Assembly (NCBI RefSeq): GCF_030014915.1
Contig: NZ_JAGIXS010000001.1
Coordinates: forward strand, 992,001 to 1,056,000
DNA from: Pelomonas sp. V22
Lineage (GTDB): Bacteria; Pseudomonadota; Gammaproteobacteria; Burkholderiales; Burkholderiaceae_C
DNA: 64,000 nucleotides
Direction: 5' to 3'
Made by a program: the position numbers and the translations under genes. The notes below the pieces were generated by a model. It worked only from the letters and a program-made list of their open reading frames with translations, was not told the DNA's origin and did not search any database. Within the stretch, counting starts at the first letter, position 1; each line of letters opens with the position of its first letter. Shown one piece after another: positions 1 through 9,279 of this stretch.

Positions 1-1
1 C

Positions 2-1000
2 CTGATCGGCGCGCGCCGCACGCTGGAAGTGCTGATCGGCGACATGCCCGACCACGCCGACTCCTACGACATGATGGGCCGCGTGCAGATGGAGCAGGGC
101 GAGGTCACGGCCGCGCTCGAGACCTACCGCACCGCCGCCCGCCTGACGCCCGGCTGCATCCTGCGCACCCAGCGCTGCGCCACGCTGGCCTTCTATGCGA
201 ACGAGCGCGACGAGGCGATCCGTTTGTTCGAACGGACCATGGCCAATGGCCTCAAGTCCAAGCTCTTCGATGCGCTGAACCTGGTCTTGCTGGGCCTGAT
301 GCGCTTCGACAACAAGGACGGCAAGGGCCTGGCCTATGTGCAGGACTGCCTGACCCAGATGAGTGAGCGCGCCGATAGCGGCATGCGCATGCAGCGCTTC
401 GAGCAGGTGCTGCGGATTCTCAGGGCGCTGTATGGCCGCCAACTGGCCGAGGCCCTTGCCCTGACACGGGATCTGAGCACTCAATCGGAACGTCCGGACT
501 TCGACCTGGAGTCCGCCACGCTGCTGGTGGCCGTGCTGGTGCGCCTGCATGCCCAGGACATCCAGCTCGAGGAAATGGATGCCACCATCACCCGGCTCGG
601 CCTGCGCTACTGCGTCTCCAAGTCGAGCACCGAGCTGATGGTCGCCATGACCGAAGCCAATGAGGCCGCCGCCACCGAGCTGCGCGACTGCCATGCCCGC
701 ATCTTCGGCGTGGCCGAGACCGCCATGCGCTACTCGATGCGCCATGAGGCCCGCATGGGCGTGGCCCTCTTGATCGAGCAGGGTGAGCAGACCCGCAACG
801 CCAAACTGATCGACATGGCCAGCCTGGTGCTGCAGCGCCATGCCGAGAAGGTGGCCGATGCGGCCGAGCTGGCCCAGCGCATCGAGGAGCTGCAGGCCCG
901 CTGGGTGAGGCCGCTCGGCACGGCCCTGGCGCGCAATCAGCGTGCCGTGGGCGGGCTCGCGCTGCGCACCAAGGCCGCGCCCAAGACGGTGGCGGCCTGA
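2..1000 (+). CDS. TPR-repeat protein, C-terminal part (5' end outside window)
   Basis: The frame is already open at the first bases of the window, so the N-terminus is missing; 332 codons and the stop are visible. The visible part looks all-helical. Near the start a segment resembles tetratricopeptide repeats, with alternating small and aromatic residues around DSYDMMGRV and AALETYRTAARLTPG. It ends in an Ala/Lys-rich tail. I see no enzyme motif, signal peptide or membrane segment. TPR stretches usually hold other proteins. In Burkholderiales such tails often follow a receiver domain in response-regulator/TPR fusions, but that domain would lie outside the window, so this is only a guess. The following transferase gene starts about 65 bases after the stop. 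Confidence 0.6.
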   Translation: MIGARRTLEVLIGDMPDHADSYDMMGRVQMEQGEVTAALETYRTAARLTPGCILRTQRCATLAFYANERDEAIRLFERTMANGLKSKLFDALNLVLLGLMRFDNKDGKGLAYVQDCLTQMSERADSGMRMQRFEQVLRILRALYGRQLAEALALTRDLSTQSERPDFDLESATLLVAVLVRLHAQDIQLEEMDATITRLGLRYCVSKSSTELMVAMTEANEAAATELRDCHARIFGVAETAMRYSMRHEARMGVALLIEQGEQTRNAKLIDMASLVLQRHAEKVADAAELAQRIEELQARWVRPLGTALARNQRAVGGLALRTKAAPKTVAA

Positions 1001-1064
1001 GCGCAAGCTGGGCTTCATCGGGCTGCGCCACAATGCGCGCCATCGACACGATGCCCCCACTCGC

Positions 1065-2729
1065 ATGCGCGCCCTCTTCCGCCTGTTCGGCAAGCCCACC
1101 CTCGATTCACCGCTGACCCTCGCCTGGCTGGGCGCGCTCTGGCTCGGCCTCTTCAGCAACTGGCCGCTGTGGCAGCGCATGCTGGCCCTGCCCGAGCTGG
1201 CCAATGGCGGCGGCCGCGTCTTCATCCTCGTGTTCGCCGGCATGGTCACGGCCGTGCTCGGTGCCCTGCTGAGCCTGTTCGCCTGGCCGCGCCTGATCAA
1301 GCCGGCCCTGGCCGTGATGCTGCTGAGCGCCGCCGCCCTGGCGCACTTCATGGGCAGCTATGGCACGGTGATCGACCCCACCATGGTGGTCAACATCCTG
1401 CAGACCGACGTGCGCGAGTCTCGCGACCTGCTGAGCATCGGCCTGCTCTTGAGCCTCTCGATGCTGGCCTTGCTGCCCATCGCCTGGCTGTGGAAGCGCA
1501 AGCTGCATGCCCACCCCTGGCCGGGGCGCCTCGGCCGCAACCTGCTGGCCTTTGCCGCTGGCCTCGTGCTGGCCGTGGGCCTGGCCCTGAGCTGCTTTGC
1601 CGACCTGGCCTCGACCATGCGCAACAACAAGTCGCTGCGCTACATGATCAGCCCGGTCAACCTCTATTACTCGCTCGGCTCGGTGCTGGCCGCCAAGCGC
1701 GCCGAGCCCAAGGGCCCGCCCGAGGTGATTGGCGCTGACGCCAAGCTCGCGCCGCGCGAGGCCGGCGCCAAGCCGCGCCTGTTGCTGCTGGTGGTCGGCG
1801 AGACCGCCCGCTCGGCCAACTTCTCGCTCAATGGCTATGGCCAGCCGACCAACCCGGAACTGGCCAAGGCCGACGTGCTGAGCTTCCGCAAGGTCTCTTC
1901 CTGCGGCACCAGCACGGCCGCCTCCCTGCCCTGCATGTTCTCGCCGCTCGGCCGCGAGGCCTTCCTGGAGCAGAAGCGGCCGCAGGAGACGCTGATGGAC
2001 GTGCTGCAGCGCGCCGGCCTCGCGGTGCTGTGGCTGGACAACCAATCGGGCTGCAAGGGCATCTGCGAGCGCGTGCCCAATGCCATGGCCGCCCAGCCCG
2101 TGAAGGGCGCGGCGCCGCTGCCGGCCGGCCTTTGCGATGGCGAGGAATGCCTGGACGGCGCGCTCGTGCAGGGCCTGGACGAGCGCCTCGCCGCGCTGGA
2201 CCCTGAACGCGTGGCACGCGGCGTGGTGCTGGTCATGCACCAGATGGGCAGCCATGGCCCGGCCTACTACAAGCGATCGCCGGCGGACCGCAAGCCCTTC
2301 CAGCCCGAGTGCAAGTCCAATGCCTTGCAGCAATGCGAGCGCCAGGCCGTGGTCAATGCCTATGACAACTCGATTGCCTATGCCGACTGGCTGCTGGCGC
2401 GCGGCATCGATTGGCTGAAGACCAAATCGGACCGCTTCGACACGGCCCTGCTCTATGCCTCAGACCACGGCGAATCGCTGGGCGAGAACAATCTCTACCT
2501 GCATGGCCTGCCCTACAGCATGGCCCCCAAGGAGCAGACGCACATCCCGATGATCCTGTGGCTGCCCGAGGCCAGCAGCCAGGCACTGAAGCTCAAGAGC
2601 GGCTGCCTGAAGAGCCGCCTGGACCAGCCCTTCTCGCACGACCAGCTGTTCCACACGGTGCTCGGCTACAGCGGCGTGCAGAGCCAGGTCTACCGCAGCG
2701 ACTGGGACATTCTGGCCGGCTGCCGCTGA
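1065..2729 (+). CDS. eptA: Lipid A phosphoethanolamine transferase, EptA/MCR family
   Basis: This 554-residue inner-membrane enzyme should move phosphoethanolamine from phosphatidylethanolamine to lipid A, lowering surface charge and polymyxin binding. The N-terminal part has about five hydrophobic helices; a periplasmic alkaline-phosphatase-like catalytic domain follows. The family's active-site residues are present: Glu246 in VVGETAR, nucleophile Thr282 in SCGTSTAASLPC, and Asp467-His468 in ASDHGESLG. They sit within a few residues of the positions known for E. coli EptA and MCR-1. The ATG at 1065 begins MRALFRLFGKP; the frame is open further upstream but overlaps the preceding gene. Composition matches the neighbours, so this looks like a resident gene and not an acquired mcr. 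The substrate could also be another glycolipid or heptose. It converges on the next gene with only 13 bases between. Confidence 0.85.
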   Translation: MRALFRLFGKPTLDSPLTLAWLGALWLGLFSNWPLWQRMLALPELANGGGRVFILVFAGMVTAVLGALLSLFAWPRLIKPALAVMLLSAAALAHFMGSYGTVIDPTMVVNILQTDVRESRDLLSIGLLLSLSMLALLPIAWLWKRKLHAHPWPGRLGRNLLAFAAGLVLAVGLALSCFADLASTMRNNKSLRYMISPVNLYYSLGSVLAAKRAEPKGPPEVIGADAKLAPREAGAKPRLLLLVVGETARSANFSLNGYGQPTNPELAKADVLSFRKVSSCGTSTAASLPCMFSPLGREAFLEQKRPQETLMDVLQRAGLAVLWLDNQSGCKGICERVPNAMAAQPVKGAAPLPAGLCDGEECLDGALVQGLDERLAALDPERVARGVVLVMHQMGSHGPAYYKRSPADRKPFQPECKSNALQQCERQAVVNAYDNSIAYADWLLARGIDWLKTKSDRFDTALLYASDHGESLGENNLYLHGLPYSMAPKEQTHIPMILWLPEASSQALKLKSGCLKSRLDQPFSHDQLFHTVLGYSGVQSQVYRSDWDILAGCR

Positions 2730-2742
2730 TTCCGAACGAGAG

Positions 2743-3888
2743 TCAGAACAGCTCGCCCTGTGCCGCGTCTGCTGCGACCGCCGCACCCGGCGGCCTGAAG
2801 CGGCTCAGGTCCAGCGGCGCTCGCTCGCGCATCAGGCCAAAGCGGGCGGCGGCCTTGTTGAGCCGCTGGCGCAGCAGTTGCGCCCAGATACCTTCGCCGG
2901 TCATGCGGGTGCCGAAGTTCGGGTCGTTGTCGCGGCCGCCGCGCATCTCGCGCAGCCGGGCCATCACGCGCGCCGCCTTGTCGGGCTGGTGCTGCTGCAG
3001 CCAGTCCTGGAACAAGGGGTCGACCTCCCAGGGCAGGCGCAACGGAATGCTGAAGGCCATGCTGGCGCCGGCCTCGGCGGCCGCCTCGAGGATGCGCTCC
3101 AGCTCCGGCTCGTTCAGGAAGGGAATGAGGGGCGACACGCTCACGCCCACCGGCACGCCGGCCTCGGCCAGGGTCTTGATCGTGCGCAGCCGCCGGTGCG
3201 GCGCGGCGGCGCGCGGCTCCAAGGTGCGGGCCAGATGCGGGTCGAGCGTGGTGACCGACACATAGACGGCCATCTGGTTGCGAGCCGCCATCGGTGCGAT
3301 CAGGTCGAGGTCGCGCTCGATGCCGGAGGACTTGGTCACGACCGAGAACGCATGCTCGCATTCGGCCAGCAGCTCGACGATGCGCCGCGTGATCTGCAGT
3401 TCGCGCTCCACCGGCTGGTAGACGTCGGTGGCCGTGCCCATGCAGAGCATGCGGGGCTTGTAGCCGGGCTTGCTCAAGGCCTCGCGCAAGCGCTCCGGCG
3501 CATTCATCTTGGCGATGATGCGGGTCTCGAAATCGAGGCCGGGCGACATGTTCAGGTAGCTGTGGGTGGGCCGTGCGAAGCAATAAATACAGCCGTGCTC
3601 GCAGCCCCGGTAGGGGTTGATGGAAATGTCGAAGCCGATGTCGGGCGACTGATTGGTCGAGAGGATGGACTTGGCCTGCTCCTCGATGATCTGGGTGGCT
3701 GGCGGCAGGTGTTCCTCGCTCGCCTCCTGCTCCAGCGAGCCCCAGCCGTCGTCATATTGCTCGCGCAGGTCCTTGCTGAAGCGATGCTTGATGGCCCAAG
3801 CACTGCCCCGGCCTTTGAGCGCATCGGCCTGGACGTAGAGCGGCTGGGCCAGGGCCGGTTTGGCATTGGTACTGGGCTTGAAAGGCAT
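2743..3888 (-). CDS. PA0069/Rv2578c-family radical SAM protein
   Basis: A 381-residue radical SAM protein. The cluster-binding CX3CX2C motif is Cys96, Cys100 and Cys103 in RGCEHGCIYCFARP, inside a spore-photoproduct-lyase-like fold. The family hallmark KGRGSAW lies at about residue 25. Its reaction is not established; relatives have been discussed in DNA repair because of their SplB likeness and SOS control. I recall P. aeruginosa PA0069 being listed as LexA-regulated. Here a LexA-type operator lies 1 base upstream of the ATG, which supports SOS control. No Shine-Dalgarno sequence fits this ATG and no other ATG, GTG or TTG occurs before the conserved KGRG, so the message may be leaderless. 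The gene is divergent from the serine hydrolase gene. Confidence 0.85.
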   Translation of the reverse strand: MPFKPSTNAKPALAQPLYVQADALKGRGSAWAIKHRFSKDLREQYDDGWGSLEQEASEEHLPPATQIIEEQAKSILSTNQSPDIGFDISINPYRGCEHGCIYCFARPTHSYLNMSPGLDFETRIIAKMNAPERLREALSKPGYKPRMLCMGTATDVYQPVERELQITRRIVELLAECEHAFSVVTKSSGIERDLDLIAPMAARNQMAVYVSVTTLDPHLARTLEPRAAAPHRRLRTIKTLAEAGVPVGVSVSPLIPFLNEPELERILEAAAEAGASMAFSIPLRLPWEVDPLFQDWLQQHQPDKAARVMARLREMRGGRDNDPNFGTRMTGEGIWAQLLRQRLNKAAARFGLMRERAPLDLSRFRPPGAAVAADAAQGELF

Positions 3889-3889
3889 G

Positions 3890-3905
3890 CTGTATTTTTA
3901 TACAG
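3890..3905. promoter_or_regulatory. LexA-type SOS operator
   Basis: CTGTATTTTTATACAG has intact CTGT and ACAG half-sites with an 8-base A/T core, the form of the gamma/betaproteobacterial LexA box. On the minus strand it contains TATAAA, a likely -10 element. LexA binding would therefore cover the radical SAM gene's promoter directly. It also lies about 75 bases upstream of the divergent serine hydrolase start. Confidence 0.7.
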
Positions 3906-3979
3906 CCTCAGGAAATCCGCCAGACCAGGAGCAACGGGCTGAGGCAACAATCGCGGCCTGCTCTCAAGGGAACACAAGC

Positions 3980-5818
3980 ATGAGAAATCGAGTCCTCGCC
4001 TGGGCGCTGCCGGCACTGCTGGCCCTGCAGCTCTGCGGCAACAGCGTGGCCGGCCCGCAACTGCCGCCGGCCCGCTTCAGCGACCCGGAGCGCCTGCCTC
4101 GCCTCATGAAGGCCTTGCCGGCCATCGAGCAGATGATGCGCGACCGCATGCAGGACGCTGGCATCCCGGGCCTGGCCTTCGGCATCGTCATTGATGGCGA
4201 GCCGGTGCTCTTGAAAGGCCTGGGCCTGCGCGACCAGGAAGGCCATGCGGTCGATGCCGACACGGTATTCCGCATCGCCTCGATGACCAAGAGCTTTACC
4301 GGCCTCGCCATCCTGAAGCTGCGCGACGCCGGCAAGCTGCGGCTCGATGACCCGGTCTCGCTGCATGTGCCCGAGCTGGCACGCTGGCAGGCCCCGACGC
4401 GCGACTCAGGGCCCATCACCGTCCGCCAGTTGCTCGCACACCTCGGCGGCCTGCCCGAAGACAACCCCTATGGCGACCGCTTCCTCGACATTTCGCCGCG
4501 CGACTTCTCCGCCTGGCTGGCCAAGGGCGTGCCGTTCTCGACGGCGCCGGGCAGCAGCTTCGAGTACTCCAACCTTGGCTTCATGATCCTCGGCCAGGTC
4601 ATCAGCCAGGCCTCGGGACGGCCCTACCAGCAATACATCCGTGAGGAGATCCTGCGGCCGCTGGGCATGAAGGCGAGCGCCTGGGGCCCGGCCGAGGTGC
4701 CGCGTGAGCAGCTCGCCCTCGGTTACCGCAAGGAAGGCGACAAGCTCGCGGCCGAGCCTATGCTGGATGACGGCGTCGGCGGCGCCATGGGTGGCTTGCT
4801 GACCAGCGCCCGCGACCTCTCGCGCTATGTAGCGATGATGCTCTCGGCCTTCCCGCCGCGCGACGATGCCGAAAACTCGCCGGTGCTGCGCCGTACTTTG
4901 CGCGAGATGCAGTCCGGTCTCGGCGCACCAGCGATCTCGGCGATGCGCCCGCTGGCGGGCGGTCCGCTGAGCGCGCGAGCCCGCAACTACGGCTTCGGCC
5001 TCGGTGTCACCGACGACTGCCGCTGGGGCACGGAGGTGGGCCATTCGGGCGGCCTGCCGGGTTTTGGCTCGCACATGGTGTGGCTGCCCGAGCGCGGCGT
5101 CGGCGTGTTCGTGATGGCCAACCTGACCTATGCGCCGGCCGGCGGCCTCGCGCGCCAGGCGCTGCAGATGCTGCTCGATACCGGCGCGCTGCAGGCGCGC
5201 GAAGCCCAGCCCTCGCCGGCCATGCTCCGCGTTGCTCAAGACACGGTGGCCCTGATCGACAAGTGGAGCGACGCACGGGCCGAGGCCCTGGCGGCCTTCA
5301 ATCTCTTCCTCGACCGCCCACTGGACAAGCGCCGCAGCGAGATTGCCGCGATGCGCGAGGGCCTGGGCAGCTGCAAGTTCGGCTCCTTCAAGGCCGAGAA
5401 CGCACTGCGCGGCAAGCTGCGCATTGCCTGCGAGCAGGGCTGGCTGGACGCCACGATGACGCTGGCGCCGACCGATCCGCCGCTGATCCAGCACCTGGAG
5501 ATGCAGGCCACGCGGCCGGCCTCGGCCGAGCTCGTCGAGCTGGCCCGGGCGCTGGCCCGCGCCCACACGAATGGCGGCAACGACCTGCGCCTGGCGCCCG
5601 CGCTGCGCCGTGCCGACCTGGCCATCACGCTGCAGGCCAACCAGCAGGTGCATGGCACCTGCACGGTCGGCGAGCAGATCGGCGGCGATGGCAAGACCAC
5701 GGCGCGCTTCAAACTGGCCTGTGAACGCGGCGGGGCTGAGTTGAGCTTCGGTGTCGAGGCCGGCCGGTTGAGCCGGGCCCGCTTCACCGAGCCCGATGGC
5801 GGCAGCTGCATGCCCTGA
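3980..5818 (+). CDS. Exported serine hydrolase, class C beta-lactamase/PBP-like family
   Basis: A 612-residue protein with a Sec signal peptide (MRNRVLAW, then a Leu/Ala core, cleavage near residue 24), so probably periplasmic. The beta-lactamase-like domain spans about residues 45-430. Its motifs are Ser101-x-x-Lys104 in ASMTKS, Tyr196-Ser-Asn198 in EYSNLGF and His355-Ser-Gly-Gly in place of the third KTG box. This set is typical of class C-related esterases, D-aminopeptidases and peptidoglycan hydrolases, so the substrate cannot be named and true beta-lactamase activity is not implied. Residues 430-612 form a separate domain I do not recognise. The ATG at 3980 is preceded by AAGGGA at a suitable distance and gives the signal peptide; an upstream in-frame extension does not. 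Confidence 0.75.
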   Translation: MRNRVLAWALPALLALQLCGNSVAGPQLPPARFSDPERLPRLMKALPAIEQMMRDRMQDAGIPGLAFGIVIDGEPVLLKGLGLRDQEGHAVDADTVFRIASMTKSFTGLAILKLRDAGKLRLDDPVSLHVPELARWQAPTRDSGPITVRQLLAHLGGLPEDNPYGDRFLDISPRDFSAWLAKGVPFSTAPGSSFEYSNLGFMILGQVISQASGRPYQQYIREEILRPLGMKASAWGPAEVPREQLALGYRKEGDKLAAEPMLDDGVGGAMGGLLTSARDLSRYVAMMLSAFPPRDDAENSPVLRRTLREMQSGLGAPAISAMRPLAGGPLSARARNYGFGLGVTDDCRWGTEVGHSGGLPGFGSHMVWLPERGVGVFVMANLTYAPAGGLARQALQMLLDTGALQAREAQPSPAMLRVAQDTVALIDKWSDARAEALAAFNLFLDRPLDKRRSEIAAMREGLGSCKFGSFKAENALRGKLRIACEQGWLDATMTLAPTDPPLIQHLEMQATRPASAELVELARALARAHTNGGNDLRLAPALRRADLAITLQANQQVHGTCTVGEQIGGDGKTTARFKLACERGGAELSFGVEAGRLSRARFTEPDGGSCMP

Positions 5819-5830
5819 ACACAGGGTGCG

Positions 5831-7795
5831 TCAATTTTCGGTTAGCAATCCCGCATCAATCAGGAAGCGCGACGGCGACTGCGGATTGAAGCCAAGCGTC
5901 AGGCGATGGCGGGCCCGCGTCATCGCCACATAGAGCAGGTTGCGGTTCTCCGCCGCGCCTGCCTCGCCAACGAACTCGCCCCGGCTGAGGTGCGGGATCA
6001 GCACATGGTCGAACTCCAGGCCCTTGGCAGCCTCGATGCTGGAGAGCGTGACGCGCGGCTGCCCGCGCTGGCGCTGCTGGACCTGGGCCAGCGCATGCAG
6101 CAGCTGGAAGGCGTCAGCCACGCTGGTGTCCTCGGCCAGCACCAGCTGCACCAATTGGGCGATGTTGTCGCGCACCTGCAGGATGTCCTCGCGCCGGACC
6201 AGCACCGCGCGCGCCAACCCGGCTGGATCGAGCGCCTGCATGAAGCCCTGCGAGAAGGCGCGCAGCCCGCCGCTGCGAAGAAGCTCCATGGCCGCCTGCA
6301 AGCGGGGCAAGGCAAAGCTTGAAGCCGTGCGCAGCACCTGGTTGGCAATGAAGTCGCGCATGCCGTCAGGCGGCGCCGCCGCTTCGTCAATCGCGCGGCG
6401 CTGCGCGGTGACGGCGTCGACATGGCGCAGCTCGGTGCTGTCGATCCAGGCGCCGCTGAATAGCATCAGCGCCTCCAGCACCTGGGCGCGTTGAGCCTTG
6501 TCGACAAAGCCCGAGTAGTCGTCGATGCCGAAGGCCTGCAGACCGCGCACCAGCAGCACCTCGCGGCGCTGCAGGAAGGGCCGCAGGTCTTGCGTCGCGT
6601 AGCCAATGCCCAGCTTCAGAAGCTCTCGCTCGATCAGCACGGACTGAGAGGGCCGGCGCAGCAGCAGGCGCAGCTCCTGGTGCTCCGACTGGGCCAGATG
6701 CTCCTGCGCGAGCCGCGCAATGAACTGTGCCTGCAACGCATGGGATTCCGCTGGCAGCAAACGGACCTCGGTGGCACGCGCGCCCGCCGCCGCATAGGGC
6801 TTGCGGGCCAGTGCTCCCGCCGCCTGGGCGAGCGTCGCGCCGAAGCGATGGCTGGCCGTCAGCGGCAGGCGCAGCGGCAGGCCGATCTCGCGCTCGAAAT
6901 GCTCGCCCATGAAGCCAGCCTCGGCCGCAGCCTGTGAATGGATGACCTGGTCGCGGTCGCCGACGCCGACGAACGCAGCGCGGCGGTTGTGCTGCAGCAG
7001 CCCCTTCAGCAAGGTGAACATCGCTCGGTTGGTGTCGTGCATTTCATCGACGACGACCAGGGCCAGGCCGAGGTCCAGCGGCGAAGCATCGCCGGCCGCC
7101 AGGCCCTCCTCACCGACCAGGGCGCGGGCCAGGTCGTAGCAGGCATCGCCCTCGTGGCGAAAGGCCGGATGGTCCGGATGCCCGCCCCGGCGTATGGCCT
7201 CGTAGGCACCGCGCACGCGCAGCGTGAAGTAGTCGCAAGCCAGTTCCTCGGCCTGCTCCGGGCTGGCTGCGCCCTCCCAGGCCTGCTGCTCGATGCGCAG
7301 CCCGCCCTTGAGCACGGCGAAGGATTGCAGCAGGCCCTCGACCAGCGCTTCCGACGGCGCGGTCATGGCCAGCTCGTCCGGATAGCGCTCATCGGGCCAG
7401 CTCTGGGCACGCTCGATGGCGCGCAGCACATAGGGCCGGACTTGCTCCAGGCTCATCAGTTGCTGGACGCCCGGGCCTTCGATGGCCTTCAAGACCTCGG
7501 CGCTGAAGGACTCGAAGGTGTGGATGCGCAGCGCCGCGACCTGCGCGGGCGCAACGCCGATCAGGCGCAGCTGCGTCTGCAGGGCCTGGACGGCCGGCGC
7601 CGTGTAGGTCAATGCCAGCACCATCTCGGGACTGGCGCCGCGCTGAAGCGCCTGGGCAATGCGCAAGGCCAGCGTGGTGGTCTTGGCCGCGCCGGCATTG
7701 GCCTCGATCAGCAGGTGTCGGGCGCGGGTGGTCTGGATGAGCAATTGCTCGCTGCTCGGCCGGATCGCCGCAGGGACGAAGATCGGGTCGGACAT
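5831..7795 (-). CDS. UvrD/Rep-like superfamily 1 helicase with unusual Walker A
   Basis: A 654-residue SF1A-type helicase-like protein. Motif I reads ANAGAAKT (residues 32-39), with Ala where UvrD, Rep and RecB have the Gly before the catalytic Lys. The other motifs are recognisable: VLALTYTAPA (Ia), VVVDEMHD (II, usually DEAQD), GVGDRDQVIHS (III), TASHRFG (IV), SSIEAAKGLEFDHV (V) and LLYVAMTRARH (VI). The conserved Lys and Asp-Glu are kept, so ATP hydrolysis is plausible. The ATG at 7795 gives MSDPIFVPA. A start 39 bases further up would overlap the end of dnaB and is less likely. The gene follows dnaB by 25 bases and may be cotranscribed. The partner and substrate are unknown; a repair or restart role is an inference from the family. 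Confidence 0.75.
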   Translation of the reverse strand: MSDPIFVPAAIRPSSEQLLIQTTRARHLLIEANAGAAKTTTLALRIAQALQRGASPEMVLALTYTAPAVQALQTQLRLIGVAPAQVAALRIHTFESFSAEVLKAIEGPGVQQLMSLEQVRPYVLRAIERAQSWPDERYPDELAMTAPSEALVEGLLQSFAVLKGGLRIEQQAWEGAASPEQAEELACDYFTLRVRGAYEAIRRGGHPDHPAFRHEGDACYDLARALVGEEGLAAGDASPLDLGLALVVVDEMHDTNRAMFTLLKGLLQHNRRAAFVGVGDRDQVIHSQAAAEAGFMGEHFEREIGLPLRLPLTASHRFGATLAQAAGALARKPYAAAGARATEVRLLPAESHALQAQFIARLAQEHLAQSEHQELRLLLRRPSQSVLIERELLKLGIGYATQDLRPFLQRREVLLVRGLQAFGIDDYSGFVDKAQRAQVLEALMLFSGAWIDSTELRHVDAVTAQRRAIDEAAAPPDGMRDFIANQVLRTASSFALPRLQAAMELLRSGGLRAFSQGFMQALDPAGLARAVLVRREDILQVRDNIAQLVQLVLAEDTSVADAFQLLHALAQVQQRQRGQPRVTLSSIEAAKGLEFDHVLIPHLSRGEFVGEAGAAENRNLLYVAMTRARHRLTLGFNPQSPSRFLIDAGLLTEN

Positions 7796-7820
7796 CGCAG
7801 CCTCTAGCGGGCGCGGTCCA

Positions 7821-9245
7821 TCAGTATTCGGCACCGGCCGGGCTCACGTAGCCAGGCGCCAGGTTCTCGAACTTGGTGTGCATGCGCTGGAAGGCGAGCT
7901 TCACCGTGCCGACCGGACCATTACGCTGCTTGGCGATGATGATCTCGGCCACGCCCGGCTCCTTGCACTCTTCCTTGGTGTAGTACTCGTCGCGGTAGAT
8001 GAACATGATGATGTCGGCGTCCTGCTCGATGGCGCCCGATTCGCGCAGGTCGGACATCATCGGCCGCTTGTCGGGCCGCTGCTCCACCGAGCGGTTCAGC
8101 TGCGACAGCGCGATCACCGGGCACTTGAGCTCCTTGGCCAGGGCTTTCAGGCCGCGCGAGATCTCGCCGATGACGGTGGCGCGGTTCTCTTCATTTCCGC
8201 CGCCATTGCCGCTCATCAGCTGCAGGTAGTCGATGATGATCAGGCCCAGCTGGCCGCTGATGCGGGCCTGGCGGCGCGCGCGGGCGCGCACCTCAGAGGG
8301 GCTGAGGCCCGGGCTTTCGTCGATGTAGATGTGGGCCTTGCCGAGCTTGTCGACGGCCTCCGAGAGGCGGCCCCATTCGTCGTCGTTCAGGCGGCCCAGG
8401 CGAAGGCGGCTCTGGTCGATGCGACCGACCGAGCCGACCATACGCAGGGCCAGCTGGGCCGCGCCCATTTCCATGGAGTAGATGACGACGGGCAGGCCTT
8501 CGTTGATGGCCACGTTCTCGCCGATATTGACCACGAAGGCGGTCTTGCCCATGGAGGGGCGTGCCGCCAGGATGATCAGGTCGCCGGGCTGGAAGCCGGC
8601 GGTCATGTTGTCGAGGTCGTAGAAGCCGGTGCGCACGCCGGTCACGTCCTCGGCGCCGTTCTCGGCCAGTTCGTTGACGCGGTCGATCAGCGCCACGATC
8701 AGGTTGTCCATGCTCTGGAAACCCTGGCTGCTCTTGTTGCCTTCCTCGTTGATGCGGAAGATCTTGCCTTCGGCCTCGTCGACGATGTCCTTCACCGCCC
8801 GGCCCTGCGGGTTCATGGCGGCGCTGGCGATCTCATCGCTGGCCGTGACCAGCTTGCGCAGCACAGCGCGCTCGCGCACGATTTCCGCATAACGCCGCAA
8901 GTTGGCGGCACTTGGCACACTCTGCGCCAGCGCGTTCAGGTAGGGCAGGCCGCCGCAGTCCTGGGCCTTGCCGAGCGAGGTCAGCTCTTCGAACACGGTC
9001 ACCACGTCGGCTGGCTTGCCGGTGTTGATCAGCTTGCCGACGGCGGCAAAGATCTGCTTGTGCTCGAAGCGGTAGAAATCGGTGTCGGTCAGCAGGTCGC
9101 CGGCGCGGTCCCAGGCGCTGTTGTCGATCAGCAGCCCCCCGAGCACGCTTTGTTCGGCCTCGACCGAATGCGGCGGCACGCGCAGGCGGGCGACTTCGTC
9201 GTCAGAACCACTGGAAGACGAGGCGGTAGAGAAGATCGCAGACAT
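7821..9245 (-). CDS. dnaB: Replicative DNA helicase DnaB
   Basis: A 474-residue hexameric 5'-3' helicase that unwinds DNA at the replication fork and recruits primase. The N-terminal DnaB domain begins with SVEAEQSVLGGLL. The RecA-like C-terminal domain carries Walker A ARPSMGKTAF near residue 230 and motif IIDYLQLM. Length and motifs are normal and no intein is present. The first 20 residues are Ser-rich and probably flexible. Upstream lie two DnaA-box-like elements, and beyond them a terminator closes the ribosomal rpsF operon, so dnaB should have its own promoter in 9246-9337. Confidence 0.97.
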   Translation of the reverse strand: MSAIFSTASSSSGSDDEVARLRVPPHSVEAEQSVLGGLLIDNSAWDRAGDLLTDTDFYRFEHKQIFAAVGKLINTGKPADVVTVFEELTSLGKAQDCGGLPYLNALAQSVPSAANLRRYAEIVRERAVLRKLVTASDEIASAAMNPQGRAVKDIVDEAEGKIFRINEEGNKSSQGFQSMDNLIVALIDRVNELAENGAEDVTGVRTGFYDLDNMTAGFQPGDLIILAARPSMGKTAFVVNIGENVAINEGLPVVIYSMEMGAAQLALRMVGSVGRIDQSRLRLGRLNDDEWGRLSEAVDKLGKAHIYIDESPGLSPSEVRARARRQARISGQLGLIIIDYLQLMSGNGGGNEENRATVIGEISRGLKALAKELKCPVIALSQLNRSVEQRPDKRPMMSDLRESGAIEQDADIIMFIYRDEYYTKEECKEPGVAEIIIAKQRNGPVGTVKLAFQRMHTKFENLAPGYVSPAGAEY

Positions 9246-9279
9246 GGAAGGGACTATACGGTTGGCCTGCCGTCAGGCC

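Noticed and set aside
1065-2729. Acquired colistin-resistance gene (mcr)
   Set aside because: The active-site residues match the family, but base composition equals the neighbours and no mobile element is near. A resident eptA-type gene is the simpler reading.
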